A stretch of DNA of 23,790 bases from the NCBI GenBank assembly GCA_963974055.1, contig CAXBCP010000047.1, positions 1-23,790 of the forward strand. The letters are read 5' to 3'. Positions within the stretch are counted from its first letter, which is position 1. Each line of letters starts with the position of its first letter. The notes under the pieces were generated by a model. The model ran no database searches. It saw nothing but the letters and a program-made list of their open reading frames with translations, and was not told the origin of the DNA. Source of the DNA: CAXBCP01 sp963974055 (GTDB lineage Bacteria > Pseudomonadota > Alphaproteobacteria > MPNO01 > UBA830). The position numbers were made by a program, and so were the translations under genes. Shown one piece after another: positions 14,682-22,468 of the stretch.

Positions 14682-16166
14682 ATGAATCTCGCCGAAGCCC
14701 TCGACCAGAACGCCCTGCGCCGTCCGCAGACGCCCGCCGTGATCACGCCGGACGAAACGATCGACCACGCGGCATTCCGCGACATGGTCTGCCGCCGGGC
14801 GGCCTATCTGTCGTCGCTCGGGGTCGGGCGCGACGACATCGTCGGCGTCAACCTGAAGGACACGCCCGAACATCTCGCCGCGCTGTTCGCGCTGGCGCGG
14901 ATCGGCGCCGCCGCCCTGCCGATGGACTGGCGCTGGGGCGTCGACGAGAAAACCCGCCTTGCCGAATTCTTCGCGCCGCGCATCGTGCTGTCGGAAACCG
15001 GCGATCCGTTCTCGGACGTGAGCGGCGCCTGGCAGACCGTGCGTATCGACGACAACTGGCAGGCCGGCGCCGCCGCCGCCGATCCGGGCGCGACCGGCCT
15101 CGCCGGGGGCGATCCGCCGCTGCTGCTGGCCCTGTCGTCGGGCACCACGGGCATTCCGAAGGGGCCGCTGATCACCCATAACCAGTTCTTCGCGCGCTTC
15201 ATGATCTATTTCGTGACCCTGGGATTCAGCGAACGCACCCGGTATCTCTGCGCGACGCCGCTGTATTTCGGCGGCAGCCGCGGCTATTCGATGTGCGCGG
15301 TCTATGCCGGCGGCACGGCGTTGCTGTTTCCCCCGCCCTACGACATGGCGGACCTGCTGGCCTTCGGCGAGACCCATGCGGCGACCAAGCTGTTCCTGGT
15401 GCCGACCCTGCTGCGCCGGGTGCTGGACCTGCCGCCGCGCGAAGACGGCAAGCTGCTGATGCCGTGGCTGGACATGCTGTTTTCCACCGGCGCCATCCTG
15501 CACGCGGAAGAACGCGACGCGCTGATGCAAAACGTGTCGCCGTACTACCTGAATTTCTACGGCTCGACCGACGGCGGCGGCGCGACCGCCCTGTTCTGGC
15601 ACGACCCGCCGCAAGCGTCGGCATCGGTCGGACGGCCCGTTTTCGGCGCGGAAATCGACATCGCGGACGAGGACGACCGGTCGCTGCCGGCGGGCGAGGT
15701 CGGGCGCATCCGCTACAGGCATCCCGGCACGGCATCGGGATACCATAACGACGCCGAGGCCAGCCGCGAGGCGTTCCGCGACGGCTGGTACTATCCCGGC
15801 GATCTCGGCTGGCGCGATGGCGGCGGTTTCCTGTATCTGGCAGGCCGCGCCCGGGACATGATCATCCGCGGCGGGGTGAACATATATCCCGCCGAGATCG
15901 AACACGTGCTCAGCCGGCACGAAAGCGTGGTCGAGTCCGCCGTCGTCGCCTGGCCGTCCCGCGAATTCGGCGAGGAAATCGCCGCCTTCGTGGTGACGCG
16001 GGATAACGCGGCGGATCCCGAAATGCTTATCGCCTGGTGCCGGGAAAAGCTGGCGCGCTACAAGGTGCCGCGCGCCATATTCCCGATCGACGATCTGCCG
16101 AAAAGCGGGGTCGGCAAGGTGCTGAAAGCCGACCTTGCCGCCCGGCTGAAGCCGATCGGGGAATAG
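14682..16166 (+). CDS. AMP-forming acyl-CoA synthetase (class I adenylate-forming enzyme)
   Basis: A 494-residue cytoplasmic ligase that would activate a carboxylic acid through an acyl-AMP and transfer it to CoA. The phosphate loop is LSSGTTGIPKG (151-161). FYGSTDGGG (292-300) stands where the family usually has YGxTE, so Asp297 replaces the common Glu. The A7/A8 region reads WYYPGDLGWRDGGGFLYLAGRARDMIIRGG, and the C-terminal catalytic Lys lies in SGVGKVLK (about residue 479). The substrate cannot be assigned from the pocket by eye; medium-chain or aromatic acids are both possible. It is 31 bases downstream of the sixA-like gene and converges on the NDH-2-like gene with six bases between the stops. 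Confidence 0.9.
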   Translation: MNLAEALDQNALRRPQTPAVITPDETIDHAAFRDMVCRRAAYLSSLGVGRDDIVGVNLKDTPEHLAALFALARIGAAALPMDWRWGVDEKTRLAEFFAPRIVLSETGDPFSDVSGAWQTVRIDDNWQAGAAAADPGATGLAGGDPPLLLALSSGTTGIPKGPLITHNQFFARFMIYFVTLGFSERTRYLCATPLYFGGSRGYSMCAVYAGGTALLFPPPYDMADLLAFGETHAATKLFLVPTLLRRVLDLPPREDGKLLMPWLDMLFSTGAILHAEERDALMQNVSPYYLNFYGSTDGGGATALFWHDPPQASASVGRPVFGAEIDIADEDDRSLPAGEVGRIRYRHPGTASGYHNDAEASREAFRDGWYYPGDLGWRDGGGFLYLAGRARDMIIRGGVNIYPAEIEHVLSRHESVVESAVVAWPSREFGEEIAAFVVTRDNAADPEMLIAWCREKLARYKVPRAIFPIDDLPKSGVGKVLKADLAARLKPIGE

Positions 16167-16172
16167 GTTTCC

Positions 16173-17363
16173 TCAGCGGCCCCGTTCGTCGATGCGCAGC
16201 GCCGCGAAGACCTCCTCGGTATCGCCCGACGGCGGGTAGATCCACTGGGTGTTGATCATGGTCTTGCGCTTCTTGGCCTCGGCGCCGACGGTGCCGATTT
16301 CCCGGTTCCATCCGGTGGTGAACACCGCGCCGAAATCGCCGAGATCGAGGCAGGTGGTGTAATCCGGCTGGCGGTAGGGACGCGGCGCCCCGCCGAGCAC
16401 ATCGCGCACGACGTTGAATCCGGCATATTTGCCCATTGTCCGCGCATGCTGGCACGACATCAGCGCGTAGTTTCCGGCATCGTCGACCCGGGCCAGCGCG
16501 ACGTCGCCGGTGGCATAGACGTCGTCCAGCCCGGCGACCTTCAGGTCGTCGCCGACGGTCAGCCGGCCGAGCCCGTCGCGGTCGCCCGGAATCTGCGCCG
16601 TCAGCCCGTTGGCGCGCAGGCCCACGGTCACCACCACGGTTGCCGCGTCGATCCGCGCGCCGCCGTCGAGCATCACGCCCGCTTCGTCGAACCCCGCAAC
16701 CCGGCAGCCCAGGCGCTGTTCGACGCCGGCATCGGCGAGCGCAGTATCGATGACCGGACGCGGGTTGTCGCCGAATTCCGGTCCGATCACGTCGGCCATT
16801 TCGACCAGGATGACTTTCGCCGCCGCCGCCGTGGCGGCATCCGAATGCTGTTCGATGCGGCCCCGCATTTCCGCCGCAAGCTCGATACCGGTCATGCCGC
16901 CGCCGACGATGACATAGGTGTCGTGTCCCGGCGCCGACGGCGTTTTGACCACCTGCTGCAAATGCCGGTCGAGGGCGACCGCGCCATTGTAGCTGTCGAT
17001 ATTGAAGGTGTGTTCGCCGACGCCGGGCACCGGCAAGGGCGGCAGTTCGCTGCCGGTCGCGAGGATAAGCCGGTCGTAGGTCAGCACCGTGCCGTTATCC
17101 AGCGACACCGACTTCGCGGCCGTATCGATTTTGTCCACGCTGGCGAGGACGAAGGCGATCCCGGCAGGATCGAGGGTCGGCAGCAGCGGCGCGCGCAGGG
17201 TTTCCGGATTCTTTTCGTAAAGCCGGGGACGGATGGTCATGTGATCGCTGTCCGATACCAGGGTGACGGTGGCGTCGCCCCCGGCCTGGTGGATTTCGTC
17301 CGCCGCGACAACGGCGGCCGACACGCCGGCGAAGCCGCCGCCGATAACGAGGATATGGGTCAT
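16173..17363 (-). CDS. NDH-2-like FAD-dependent NAD(P)H oxidoreductase
   Basis: A 396-residue two-dinucleotide-binding-domain flavoprotein. The FAD motif is VIGGGFAGVSAA (6-17), LATGS is at 101-105, the NAD(P)H motif is VIVGGGMTGIELAAEM (151-166), and the second FAD contact is YATGD (283-287). This is the layout of type II NADH dehydrogenases and related oxidoreductases, which oxidise NADH without pumping protons. I see no clear C-terminal membrane anchor, so it is soluble or peripheral. Start ATG 17363 overlaps the stop of the Rrf2 gene (ATGA) and has an AAGGAAAG-like site, showing translational coupling with its likely regulator. The longer frame to 17636 is a shadow of that regulator. The pairing suggests expression responding to redox, nitric oxide or iron-sulfur status. 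Confidence 0.88.
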   Translation of the reverse strand: MTHILVIGGGFAGVSAAVVAADEIHQAGGDATVTLVSDSDHMTIRPRLYEKNPETLRAPLLPTLDPAGIAFVLASVDKIDTAAKSVSLDNGTVLTYDRLILATGSELPPLPVPGVGEHTFNIDSYNGAVALDRHLQQVVKTPSAPGHDTYVIVGGGMTGIELAAEMRGRIEQHSDAATAAAAKVILVEMADVIGPEFGDNPRPVIDTALADAGVEQRLGCRVAGFDEAGVMLDGGARIDAATVVVTVGLRANGLTAQIPGDRDGLGRLTVGDDLKVAGLDDVYATGDVALARVDDAGNYALMSCQHARTMGKYAGFNVVRDVLGGAPRPYRQPDYTTCLDLGDFGAVFTTGWNREIGTVGAEAKKRKTMINTQWIYPPSGDTEEVFAALRIDERGR

Positions 17364-17911
17364 GATGCTTTCCTTTTCGATTGTGACCGAAGCCTTGCCG
17401 GGGTGCGGCGCACCCGGTCGCGGTCTTCGAACCATTGCCGTTTCGCCTGGGCAATTTTCGGCGTGATCTTGGCATCCACGGTGCCGGCCAGGCTGGCCAG
17501 GCTCTGTTGGCGGAGCGTGTCGTACATGCGCTCCTGCGCCTCCAGCATGACGGCATGAATGCCGCACAGCCCTTTCGTGGCGGAGGCCGGCGGATTGTCG
17601 CCGTAAAGCACGCAATTGGCGCGGATTTCGCGGCACTGGAAAAGCGGCTTGTCGCCGTCGACCGCGCGCACGACATCGTAAACCGATATGTCGCCGGCCG
17701 GTTTCGCCAGCCGGAAGCCGCCGCGAATGCCTTCGGCGGATTCGACGATTCCCGCCTTCTGCAACCGGGTGAACAGTTTCGCCACCAGGGACGGCGACAC
17801 GCCCTGGAATTCGGCCAGGTCGCCGCTGCTGACCGGCGCGCCGGCCGGCGGGTCGACCAGATACAGCAGGCAGTGCAGCCCGTATTCGACGTTGGATCCG
17901 TAGAGGCTCAT
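17360..17911 (-). CDS. Rrf2-family transcriptional regulator with three Cys residues
   Basis: A 183-residue winged-helix regulator. The Rrf2 hallmarks are visible: an N-terminal YGLHCLLYL helix, a VSPSLVAKLFTRLQKAGIVES recognition helix (39-59), and the wing GIRGGFRLAKP (61-71). Cys93, Cys100 and Cys116 fall in the sensor region (FQCREIRANC, then GLCGIH), where family members such as IscR and NsrR ligate an iron-sulfur cluster. The spacing here is C-x6-C-x15-C, longer than the usual C-x5/7-C-x5/7-C, so cluster binding is plausible but not assured. The basic tail from about residue 155 is longer than in most members. Start ATG 17911 has GGAG six bases upstream. A perfect palindrome covers the bases just ahead, which suggests autoregulation of this gene and the coupled oxidoreductase. 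Confidence 0.9.
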   Translation of the reverse strand: MSLYGSNVEYGLHCLLYLVDPPAGAPVSSGDLAEFQGVSPSLVAKLFTRLQKAGIVESAEGIRGGFRLAKPAGDISVYDVVRAVDGDKPLFQCREIRANCVLYGDNPPASATKGLCGIHAVMLEAQERMYDTLRQQSLASLAGTVDAKITPKIAQAKRQWFEDRDRVRRTPARLRSQSKRKAS

Positions 17912-17919
17912 AATTAACT

Positions 17920-17936
17920 CCGATAATTCTTATCGG
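17920..17936 (-). promoter_or_regulatory. 17-bp palindromic operator before the Rrf2 gene
   Basis: CCGATAA-TTC-TTATCGG is a perfect 7-bp inverted repeat with a 3-base centre, nine bases from the Rrf2 start codon and touching its GGAG ribosome site. AT-rich sequence just beyond it (17938-17957, containing TATAAC on the minus strand) could be the -10 region. Position and symmetry fit an autoregulatory Rrf2 binding site. The same half-site reappears imperfectly as TAGTCGGATT nearby. Confidence 0.65.
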
Positions 17937-18004
17937 CGTTATATTTAGTCGGATTTAAAGAGTCAAGCGAATAAACCCCGCAACACGTCAGTGCCGCGCC
18001 GGGC

Positions 18005-18856
18005 TCAGTTTCCGAGGATGCTTTTTTCCATCATGCCGCGCAGTTCCGGCGTGACCGCGGGCTCGAGGCCGAACCACATCTTCCACGCCGGCGGCCCCTG
18101 GTGCAGCAGCATGCCGAGACCGTTCAGCGTATCGTTGCCGCGGGCGCGGGCAGCCGCGAGAAACGGCGTCTCCAGCGGCGTGTAGATGATATCGGCCGCC
18201 AGCGCGGCTGCGGGCAGTTTTGCGAGATCGATATCCAGCGCGGGCTGTCCGTCCATGCCCTGGCTGGTGACGTTCACCGCCATCGTCACGCCGTCGAGAA
18301 TATCGTGGCGCTCGGCCCAGTCGAACGTGGCGATCGGGCCGCCGAATTCCTCGACGATCGCGACCGGCTCGTCCGGCGTGCGGTTGACCAGCCGGATTTC
18401 CGGCACACCCAGCTGCAACAGGGCATAGCACACGGCCCGCCCGCCGCCGCCGGCGCCGATCACGGCAACCGGCCCCGCATCGCCGCGCCAGTCCGGATAC
18501 GAATGTTTCAGGTTGCCCGTGAATCCGAGCCAGTCGTTATTGGTGCCGAACAGCGATCCGTCGTCGCGCACGACCACGCAGCTGATCGCGCCGATCTTGC
18601 GGGCGACGTCGTCGACCTCGTCGACGATGGCCATCGCATCGAGCTTGTGCGGAATGGTCAGGTTGCAGCCCGAAAAGCCGAGCGGGTGCATGGCGCGCAG
18701 GGCGGCCTCCAGCGTGCCGGGCCTGATCTCCAGCGGCACATAGGTGCCCGCCAGCCCCTGCTGTTCCATCCAGTAATTGTGCATCATCGGCGAGCGCGAA
18801 TGCATCACGGGCCAGCCCATAACGCCGGCCATGTGGAACCGGTTTTCCTGTGTCAT
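18005..18856 (-). CDS. Shikimate dehydrogenase-family protein (AroE-like)
   Basis: A 283-residue protein of the shikimate/quinate dehydrogenase family. The substrate-binding Ser pair lies in HSRSP (19-23), the catalytic Lys71 in NLTIPHK, and the partner Asp108 in GTNNDWLGF, where most AroE proteins read NTD rather than NND. The cofactor loop GAGGGGRAV (134-142) and NRT (158-160) favour NADP. NVTSQGMDG and the C-terminal NGLGMLLHQGPPAWKMWFG are also typical. Start ATG 18856 follows AGGAC at seven bases. It is last in a run of catabolic-looking genes (54-base gap from the aldolase gene), not near other aro biosynthesis genes. It may therefore be a catabolic quinate/shikimate-type paralogue rather than the housekeeping AroE; this is inference. 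Confidence 0.88.
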   Translation of the reverse strand: MTQENRFHMAGVMGWPVMHSRSPMMHNYWMEQQGLAGTYVPLEIRPGTLEAALRAMHPLGFSGCNLTIPHKLDAMAIVDEVDDVARKIGAISCVVVRDDGSLFGTNNDWLGFTGNLKHSYPDWRGDAGPVAVIGAGGGGRAVCYALLQLGVPEIRLVNRTPDEPVAIVEEFGGPIATFDWAERHDILDGVTMAVNVTSQGMDGQPALDIDLAKLPAAALAADIIYTPLETPFLAAARARGNDTLNGLGMLLHQGPPAWKMWFGLEPAVTPELRGMMEKSILGN

Positions 18857-18910
18857 TCCGAAAGTCCTGAAAAGTGGCTGTTTTCCGTCATCTGCGCCGC
18901 CGTCCGGCGA

Positions 18911-19591
18911 TCACGCACTGTCTTCGAGCTTGGCGCTGAAATGGTCCCAGGTGCGCTTGAACAGGTTGGCGTTCCACAGTTTTTCGCGGCACAGGTCCAG
19001 CTCCGCCCGGGTGAACGCATAGGGCGTGCCGATCTGCGCCGCCATGTACTGGCGTTCCGCGTTTTCCTCCAGATAGTTCAGCAGCACGAAGGCATCGACG
19101 ATGGTCTTGCCCGCGGTCATGGCGCCATGGGCCTTCATCAAGGCGGCCGGGCGGTCGCCGAGCACGTCGGTCAGCCGTTTCGCCATGTCGACATTGTTGA
19201 TGGAATCGGGGGAATCGAGCACCGGCAGCGGATAGACCAGCGAGCCCTGGGCATAGACCGGCAGGTATTCGACGCCGGCGGTCGACAGGATCGTGGACCA
19301 GTTGGGATGGCAGTGAATGACCGCATCGACATCCGGCCGCGCCTTGTAGACCCCGGCATGCAGGTGGAATTCGAGCGGCGGCTTGCCGTTGCCCTCGATC
19401 ACGTTGCCGTCGAAATCGATGGTGCAGATATCGTCCGGCGTGATCCGGCTGCGCTGGCAGGACCCGATATTGATCAGCATGCGGTTGTCGCCGAAACGGA
19501 CGCTGGCATGGCCGTTGTAATCCATGATGCCGCCGCGTTCGAGCATGCGGATGCACTGTACCAGCTGCTGTTTGTGTTCTGTCTCGTTCAT
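18911..19591 (-). CDS. Class II aldolase/adducin-family protein
   Basis: A 226-residue enzyme with the fold of L-fuculose-1-phosphate aldolase. Glu74 (PPLEFHLH), His93 and His95 (VIHCHPNW) and His155 (MKAHGAM) line up almost exactly with the catalytic Glu73 and zinc ligands His92, His94 and His155 of FucA as I recall them, so metal binding looks intact. The sugar-phosphate loop is less clear, so the substrate need not be a sugar phosphate. Other family members decarboxylate aromatic or pyridine acids, or act on ketoacids. Start ATG 19591 lies nine bases after the stop of the CMD-like gene, with GGGAAA ahead of it, indicating one transcript. Context (AroE-like and CMD-like neighbours, a Pht5-like gene across the divergent region) hints at decarboxylation or aldol cleavage of a cyclic acid. 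Confidence 0.88.
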   Translation of the reverse strand: MNETEHKQQLVQCIRMLERGGIMDYNGHASVRFGDNRMLINIGSCQRSRITPDDICTIDFDGNVIEGNGKPPLEFHLHAGVYKARPDVDAVIHCHPNWSTILSTAGVEYLPVYAQGSLVYPLPVLDSPDSINNVDMAKRLTDVLGDRPAALMKAHGAMTAGKTIVDAFVLLNYLEENAERQYMAAQIGTPYAFTRAELDLCREKLWNANLFKRTWDHFSAKLEDSA

Positions 19592-19600
19592 CGTTTTTCC

Positions 19601-20149
19601 CTAAGTCTTCAGGTGCGACGGCGCATCCGCCGCCGGTGTCACGCCGACCACGTTCGCCATCATGCCGGTGGCGCAGAAATGGCCGATGGCGCCGACGATT
19701 TCCACCATGCGGGTATAGCCGAGCGTCGCCTCGGCGGCCTTGAATCCTTCCTCCGACAGGGTGCCGGTGGCAAGCAGTTCCCGCGTCGCCGCATGGACGG
19801 CGGCATCGTCGTCCTTGTCGAATTCCGGCTGTTCGCCGGCATTGATCGCCTCGATGACCGCCGGGTCCAGCCCGGCTTTCAGCGCGGTCTTTGCCTGCGC
19901 GCTCCACGGATAGGCGGCGTTCCAGTGGCGCACCGTCATCAGCGACACGATACGCACCTGGGCATTGGTCAGCGCACAATCCAGCAGATGCGCGCTGGAC
20001 CGGTTATGCACGTCCCACACCCCGGCGGAATAGGCATAACCGATCGCCGGTCCGAAACCGACGCGTCCGTTATCGCCGACGATCCGGTCGTGGATGGCGC
20101 GCTGATCGGCGTTCATGTCGTCCGGATCGAGCGGCGGTATTCTTGTCAT
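19601..20149 (-). CDS. Carboxymuconolactone decarboxylase-like protein (AhpD-like fold)
   Basis: A 182-residue, mainly helical protein. The region IVSLMTVRHWNAAYPWSAQAKTALKAGLDPAVIEAI (about 68-103) matches the core of the carboxymuconolactone decarboxylase family, where xxHWxxxYxWxxHxxxAxxxGL is usual. The Cys-x-x-Cys of the peroxidase AhpD is absent (there are only isolated Cys residues), so a thiol peroxidase role is unlikely. A lactone decarboxylase or an unknown binding role remains. It ends with a TAG just nine bases before the aldolase start; upstream the CobW-like gene is 45 bases away. Start ATG 20149 has GGGAGA seven bases ahead. The family call is good and the reaction is not known. 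Confidence 0.8.
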   Translation of the reverse strand: MTRIPPLDPDDMNADQRAIHDRIVGDNGRVGFGPAIGYAYSAGVWDVHNRSSAHLLDCALTNAQVRIVSLMTVRHWNAAYPWSAQAKTALKAGLDPAVIEAINAGEQPEFDKDDDAAVHAATRELLATGTLSEEGFKAAEATLGYTRMVEIVGAIGHFCATGMMANVVGVTPAADAPSHLKT

Positions 20150-20194
20150 GTCGTGTTCTCCCTGCCCGTTGCGGACGCGCGACCGGGTTGTTCT

Positions 20195-21199
20195 TCAGGC
20201 GGCCGCGACGGCCTCCTGGCGGCAGTTCCGGAAGGCCGGTTCAAGGTCGTCCTTTTTCAGATGGCGGCCGATAAACACCAGGCGCGAGACCCGCGCTTCG
20301 TCGCCCCAGTTTCCCACGTAATCGCCTTCCAGCATCATGTTCACGGCCTGCAGGGCAAGTTTCCTGTCCTCGCCGGCAACCGACACGATCCCCTTGGTGC
20401 GCAGGATGTCGGTGCCGTGGCGCGCCAGCAGGTCCTGCAGCCATTCCTCCAGCCGTTCGGCGTTGAGCGGCCGGTCGCAGGTCAGGGAAACGCTGCCGAT
20501 CCCGGTGGCGTCGATGTGGTTGTGATTGTGGTCGTGCCCGTCGCCGTCGGGCGCCAGCGGGTCGAGCTGCGCCGCTATCCGCTCGAGATCGAAGCCGCTG
20601 CGGTTCACGACCGCGCCGGCCGGCACGTCGGCCCGGTTCGCCCGCGTAATCGGCGCGAACGGATTGAGCCGGCGCAGCCGCGCCTCAATGTCGTCGATCG
20701 GCAGCGCGGCGTCGTCCACCTTGTTGAGAACGATGTGATCGCTGAACGCCACCTGGTCGGCGGCGTCGGTGCCGGATGCAAGCTGGGTAACGATATTGAC
20801 GGCATCGACCACGCACAGGACCGAATCCAGCCGGCACTGCGCGCCGATGACCTGGTCGATCACAAGGGTCTGGATGACCGGGCTCGGATTGGCGAGGCCC
20901 GTGGTCTCGATCACGATGCCGTCGAGCCCGGGTTTTTCGGCCAGCAGGTTGCGCAGCCCGCGGATCAGGTCGCCCCGGACCACGCAGCAGATGCACCCGC
21001 TGCTGAGCTCGATCAGTTCCTCGTCGCCGGTTTCGATCAGGTCGCCGTCGATACCGATATCGCCGAACTCGTTGACGATCACGGCGTAGCGTTTGCCGGA
21101 CAGGTCGGACAGCATCCGGTTGAGCAGGGTCGTCTTGCCCGCGCCCAGAAACCCCGTCACGACCGTGACGGGGATCCGGGTATCAGGGCTGTCGGTCAC
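20195..21199 (-). CDS. COG0523/CobW-family metal-trafficking GTPase
   Basis: A 334-residue G3E-family GTPase. Walker A is GFLGAGKTT (16-24). NEFGDIGID (43-51) follows, then the metal-binding motif GCICC (68-72), ETTGLANP (98-105) and the guanine-specificity motif NKVD (159-162). A His-rich linker, HDHNHNH (222-228), precedes the C-terminal CobW_C domain. Members of this family insert or deliver metals (Zn for ZNG1/YeiR-type, Co for CobW, Ni/Fe for others); the His and Cys pattern favours zinc. It starts with GTG at 21199, 15 bases after the alcohol dehydrogenase stop and preceded by a GGGGG run. It lies between a Zn-type dehydrogenase and a predicted metal-dependent aldolase, which are its obvious candidate clients. 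Confidence 0.92.
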   Translation of the reverse strand: MTDSPDTRIPVTVVTGFLGAGKTTLLNRMLSDLSGKRYAVIVNEFGDIGIDGDLIETGDEELIELSSGCICCVVRGDLIRGLRNLLAEKPGLDGIVIETTGLANPSPVIQTLVIDQVIGAQCRLDSVLCVVDAVNIVTQLASGTDAADQVAFSDHIVLNKVDDAALPIDDIEARLRRLNPFAPITRANRADVPAGAVVNRSGFDLERIAAQLDPLAPDGDGHDHNHNHIDATGIGSVSLTCDRPLNAERLEEWLQDLLARHGTDILRTKGIVSVAGEDRKLALQAVNMMLEGDYVGNWGDEARVSRLVFIGRHLKKDDLEPAFRNCRQEAVAAA

Positions 21200-21214
21200 C
21201 CGTTCCGGCCCCCG

Positions 21215-22318
21215 TTACGACCACGGCATCAGCGAGACGTGGATAACGTCGCCGCTGCCGCCGACCGCGTTGATGGCCTCATGGGTATCCTCGAGCCCGA
21301 AACGATGGGTGACGATCTGGTTGAGATCGAACCGGTCGGAATTGAGCTGTTTGAGCGCCAGTTCGCAGCTTTCGTAATTGTGGCCGCGCGCGGCTTTGAC
21401 CGTGATGTATTTGTTGGCGATCTTGCCGAGGGGGAAGTTGGGGAAATCCGCGACCTCGCCCTGGATCAGCAGCGTGCCGCCCTTGCGCTTCAGCGCCTCG
21501 ATGCCGAGCAGCACCGGAATCGTGCCGGCGCCGGCCGTGCAGTCAAGCGCCACGTCGACGCCCTCGCCCGATGTGATTTCGTTGATGCGCGCAATCGGGT
21601 CTTCCTCGTCCACGTTGATGACGTAGTCCGCGCCGAGGTTCCGGGCGACCTGCATCCGCGCCGTGTCCTTGCTGGTGCCGGTGATGATGATCAGCGACGC
21701 CCCGGCCTGCTTGCAGGCGATCAGCTGGCTCAGCCCCTGCTGGCCCGGGCCCTGGATCAGCACGCGGCTGTCATAGCCGACCTCGCAGTCGAACAGCGCC
21801 CACTGGATGCCGTTGGCCATGGGCGTGACCACGCCCGCGAGCTCCGGCGACAGGCCGTCCGGCACCTTGTGCAGGATCGAATTCCACGGCAGGAACATGT
21901 ATTGTGCGAAACCGCCGAACAGATGCGGCGCGCGTTCCGCCAGGGTGTAGCCGAAGCGCAGCCCTTCGGGGAATCTGCGCCAGTCGGTGAACATGCACAG
22001 CCGGTAATCGCCCCGGTGGCAGTGTTCGCAGTTCATGCAGCCGACGTAATGTTCGGGAAAGACCAGGTCGCCTTCCTTCAGGCCGCGGCGCTTGGTGAAG
22101 GTTTTGCCGGCCTTGGCGATATAGCCGATATTTTCGTGGCCCATGATCACGGGGCCTTCGAACGGCGGCTTGGAATAGAACTTCACGTCCGTGCCGCAGA
22201 TGCCGGCGACTTCGACCTTCAGCAGAGCGCAATCGTCCGGGATGTCCGGCATATCGTATTCTCTGAATTCGGTAACCTGTGGCGCTGTGCGCACGGCGGC
22301 TTGGACTTTTTCGGACAC
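21215..22318 (-). CDS. Zinc-dependent alcohol dehydrogenase (MDR family)
   Basis: A 367-residue medium-chain dehydrogenase. Catalytic zinc ligands are Cys41 (GICGTD) and His61-Glu62 (GHEN); a full structural zinc site is present as C94-x2-C97-x2-C100-x7-C108. The nucleotide-binding loop is QGPGQQGLSQ, a variant of GxGxxG, followed by a Rossmann domain with a GTLLIQG strand. The start is a GTG at 22318 with GGAG eight bases upstream. It is the first gene of the minus-strand block and is divergent from the small Cys-Cys protein gene. The oxidised alcohol is unknown; similar enzymes act on polyols, threonine or aryl alcohols. Confidence 0.92.
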   Translation of the reverse strand: MSEKVQAAVRTAPQVTEFREYDMPDIPDDCALLKVEVAGICGTDVKFYSKPPFEGPVIMGHENIGYIAKAGKTFTKRRGLKEGDLVFPEHYVGCMNCEHCHRGDYRLCMFTDWRRFPEGLRFGYTLAERAPHLFGGFAQYMFLPWNSILHKVPDGLSPELAGVVTPMANGIQWALFDCEVGYDSRVLIQGPGQQGLSQLIACKQAGASLIIITGTSKDTARMQVARNLGADYVINVDEEDPIARINEITSGEGVDVALDCTAGAGTIPVLLGIEALKRKGGTLLIQGEVADFPNFPLGKIANKYITVKAARGHNYESCELALKQLNSDRFDLNQIVTHRFGLEDTHEAINAVGGSGDVIHVSLMPWS

Positions 22319-22468
22319 GCTTTATTCTCCTGTTATATTATTGACCATGACTTACCAAAACGGCAGAGTTCCGGCAATGTCGCTCTCCCCGATTGCAGAA
22401 ATCCGTCTGTTTTCCGCCAACCGCCGGCCCCGCCGGACCGGGGGCCCGTTTCCGTCGGAGCGGGGCTG
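22319..22468. promoter_or_regulatory. Divergent intergenic region between alcohol dehydrogenase and Cys-Cys protein genes
   Basis: This 150-base region must hold promoters for both directions. Its AT-rich part (22321-22360) contains GTTATA at 22332-22337, read as TATAAC on the minus strand with TTGGTA at 15-base spacing: a possible but poorly placed promoter for the dehydrogenase gene. A 40-codon frame (22347-22469) ends in TGATG with the next gene's start, which may be chance. No clear operator dyad was seen. Confidence 0.35.

Noticed and set aside
18857..18910. Terminator or promoter between the aldolase and AroE-like genes
   Set aside because: Only short GC-rich self-complementarity is visible, with no T tract and no promoter boxes.
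18101..22468. The long plus-strand frame running into the Cys-Cys protein gene
   Set aside because: It is antisense to the AroE, aldolase, CMD, CobW and ADH genes. Only its last 96 codons, after the GGAG-preceded ATG at 22469, are considered real.
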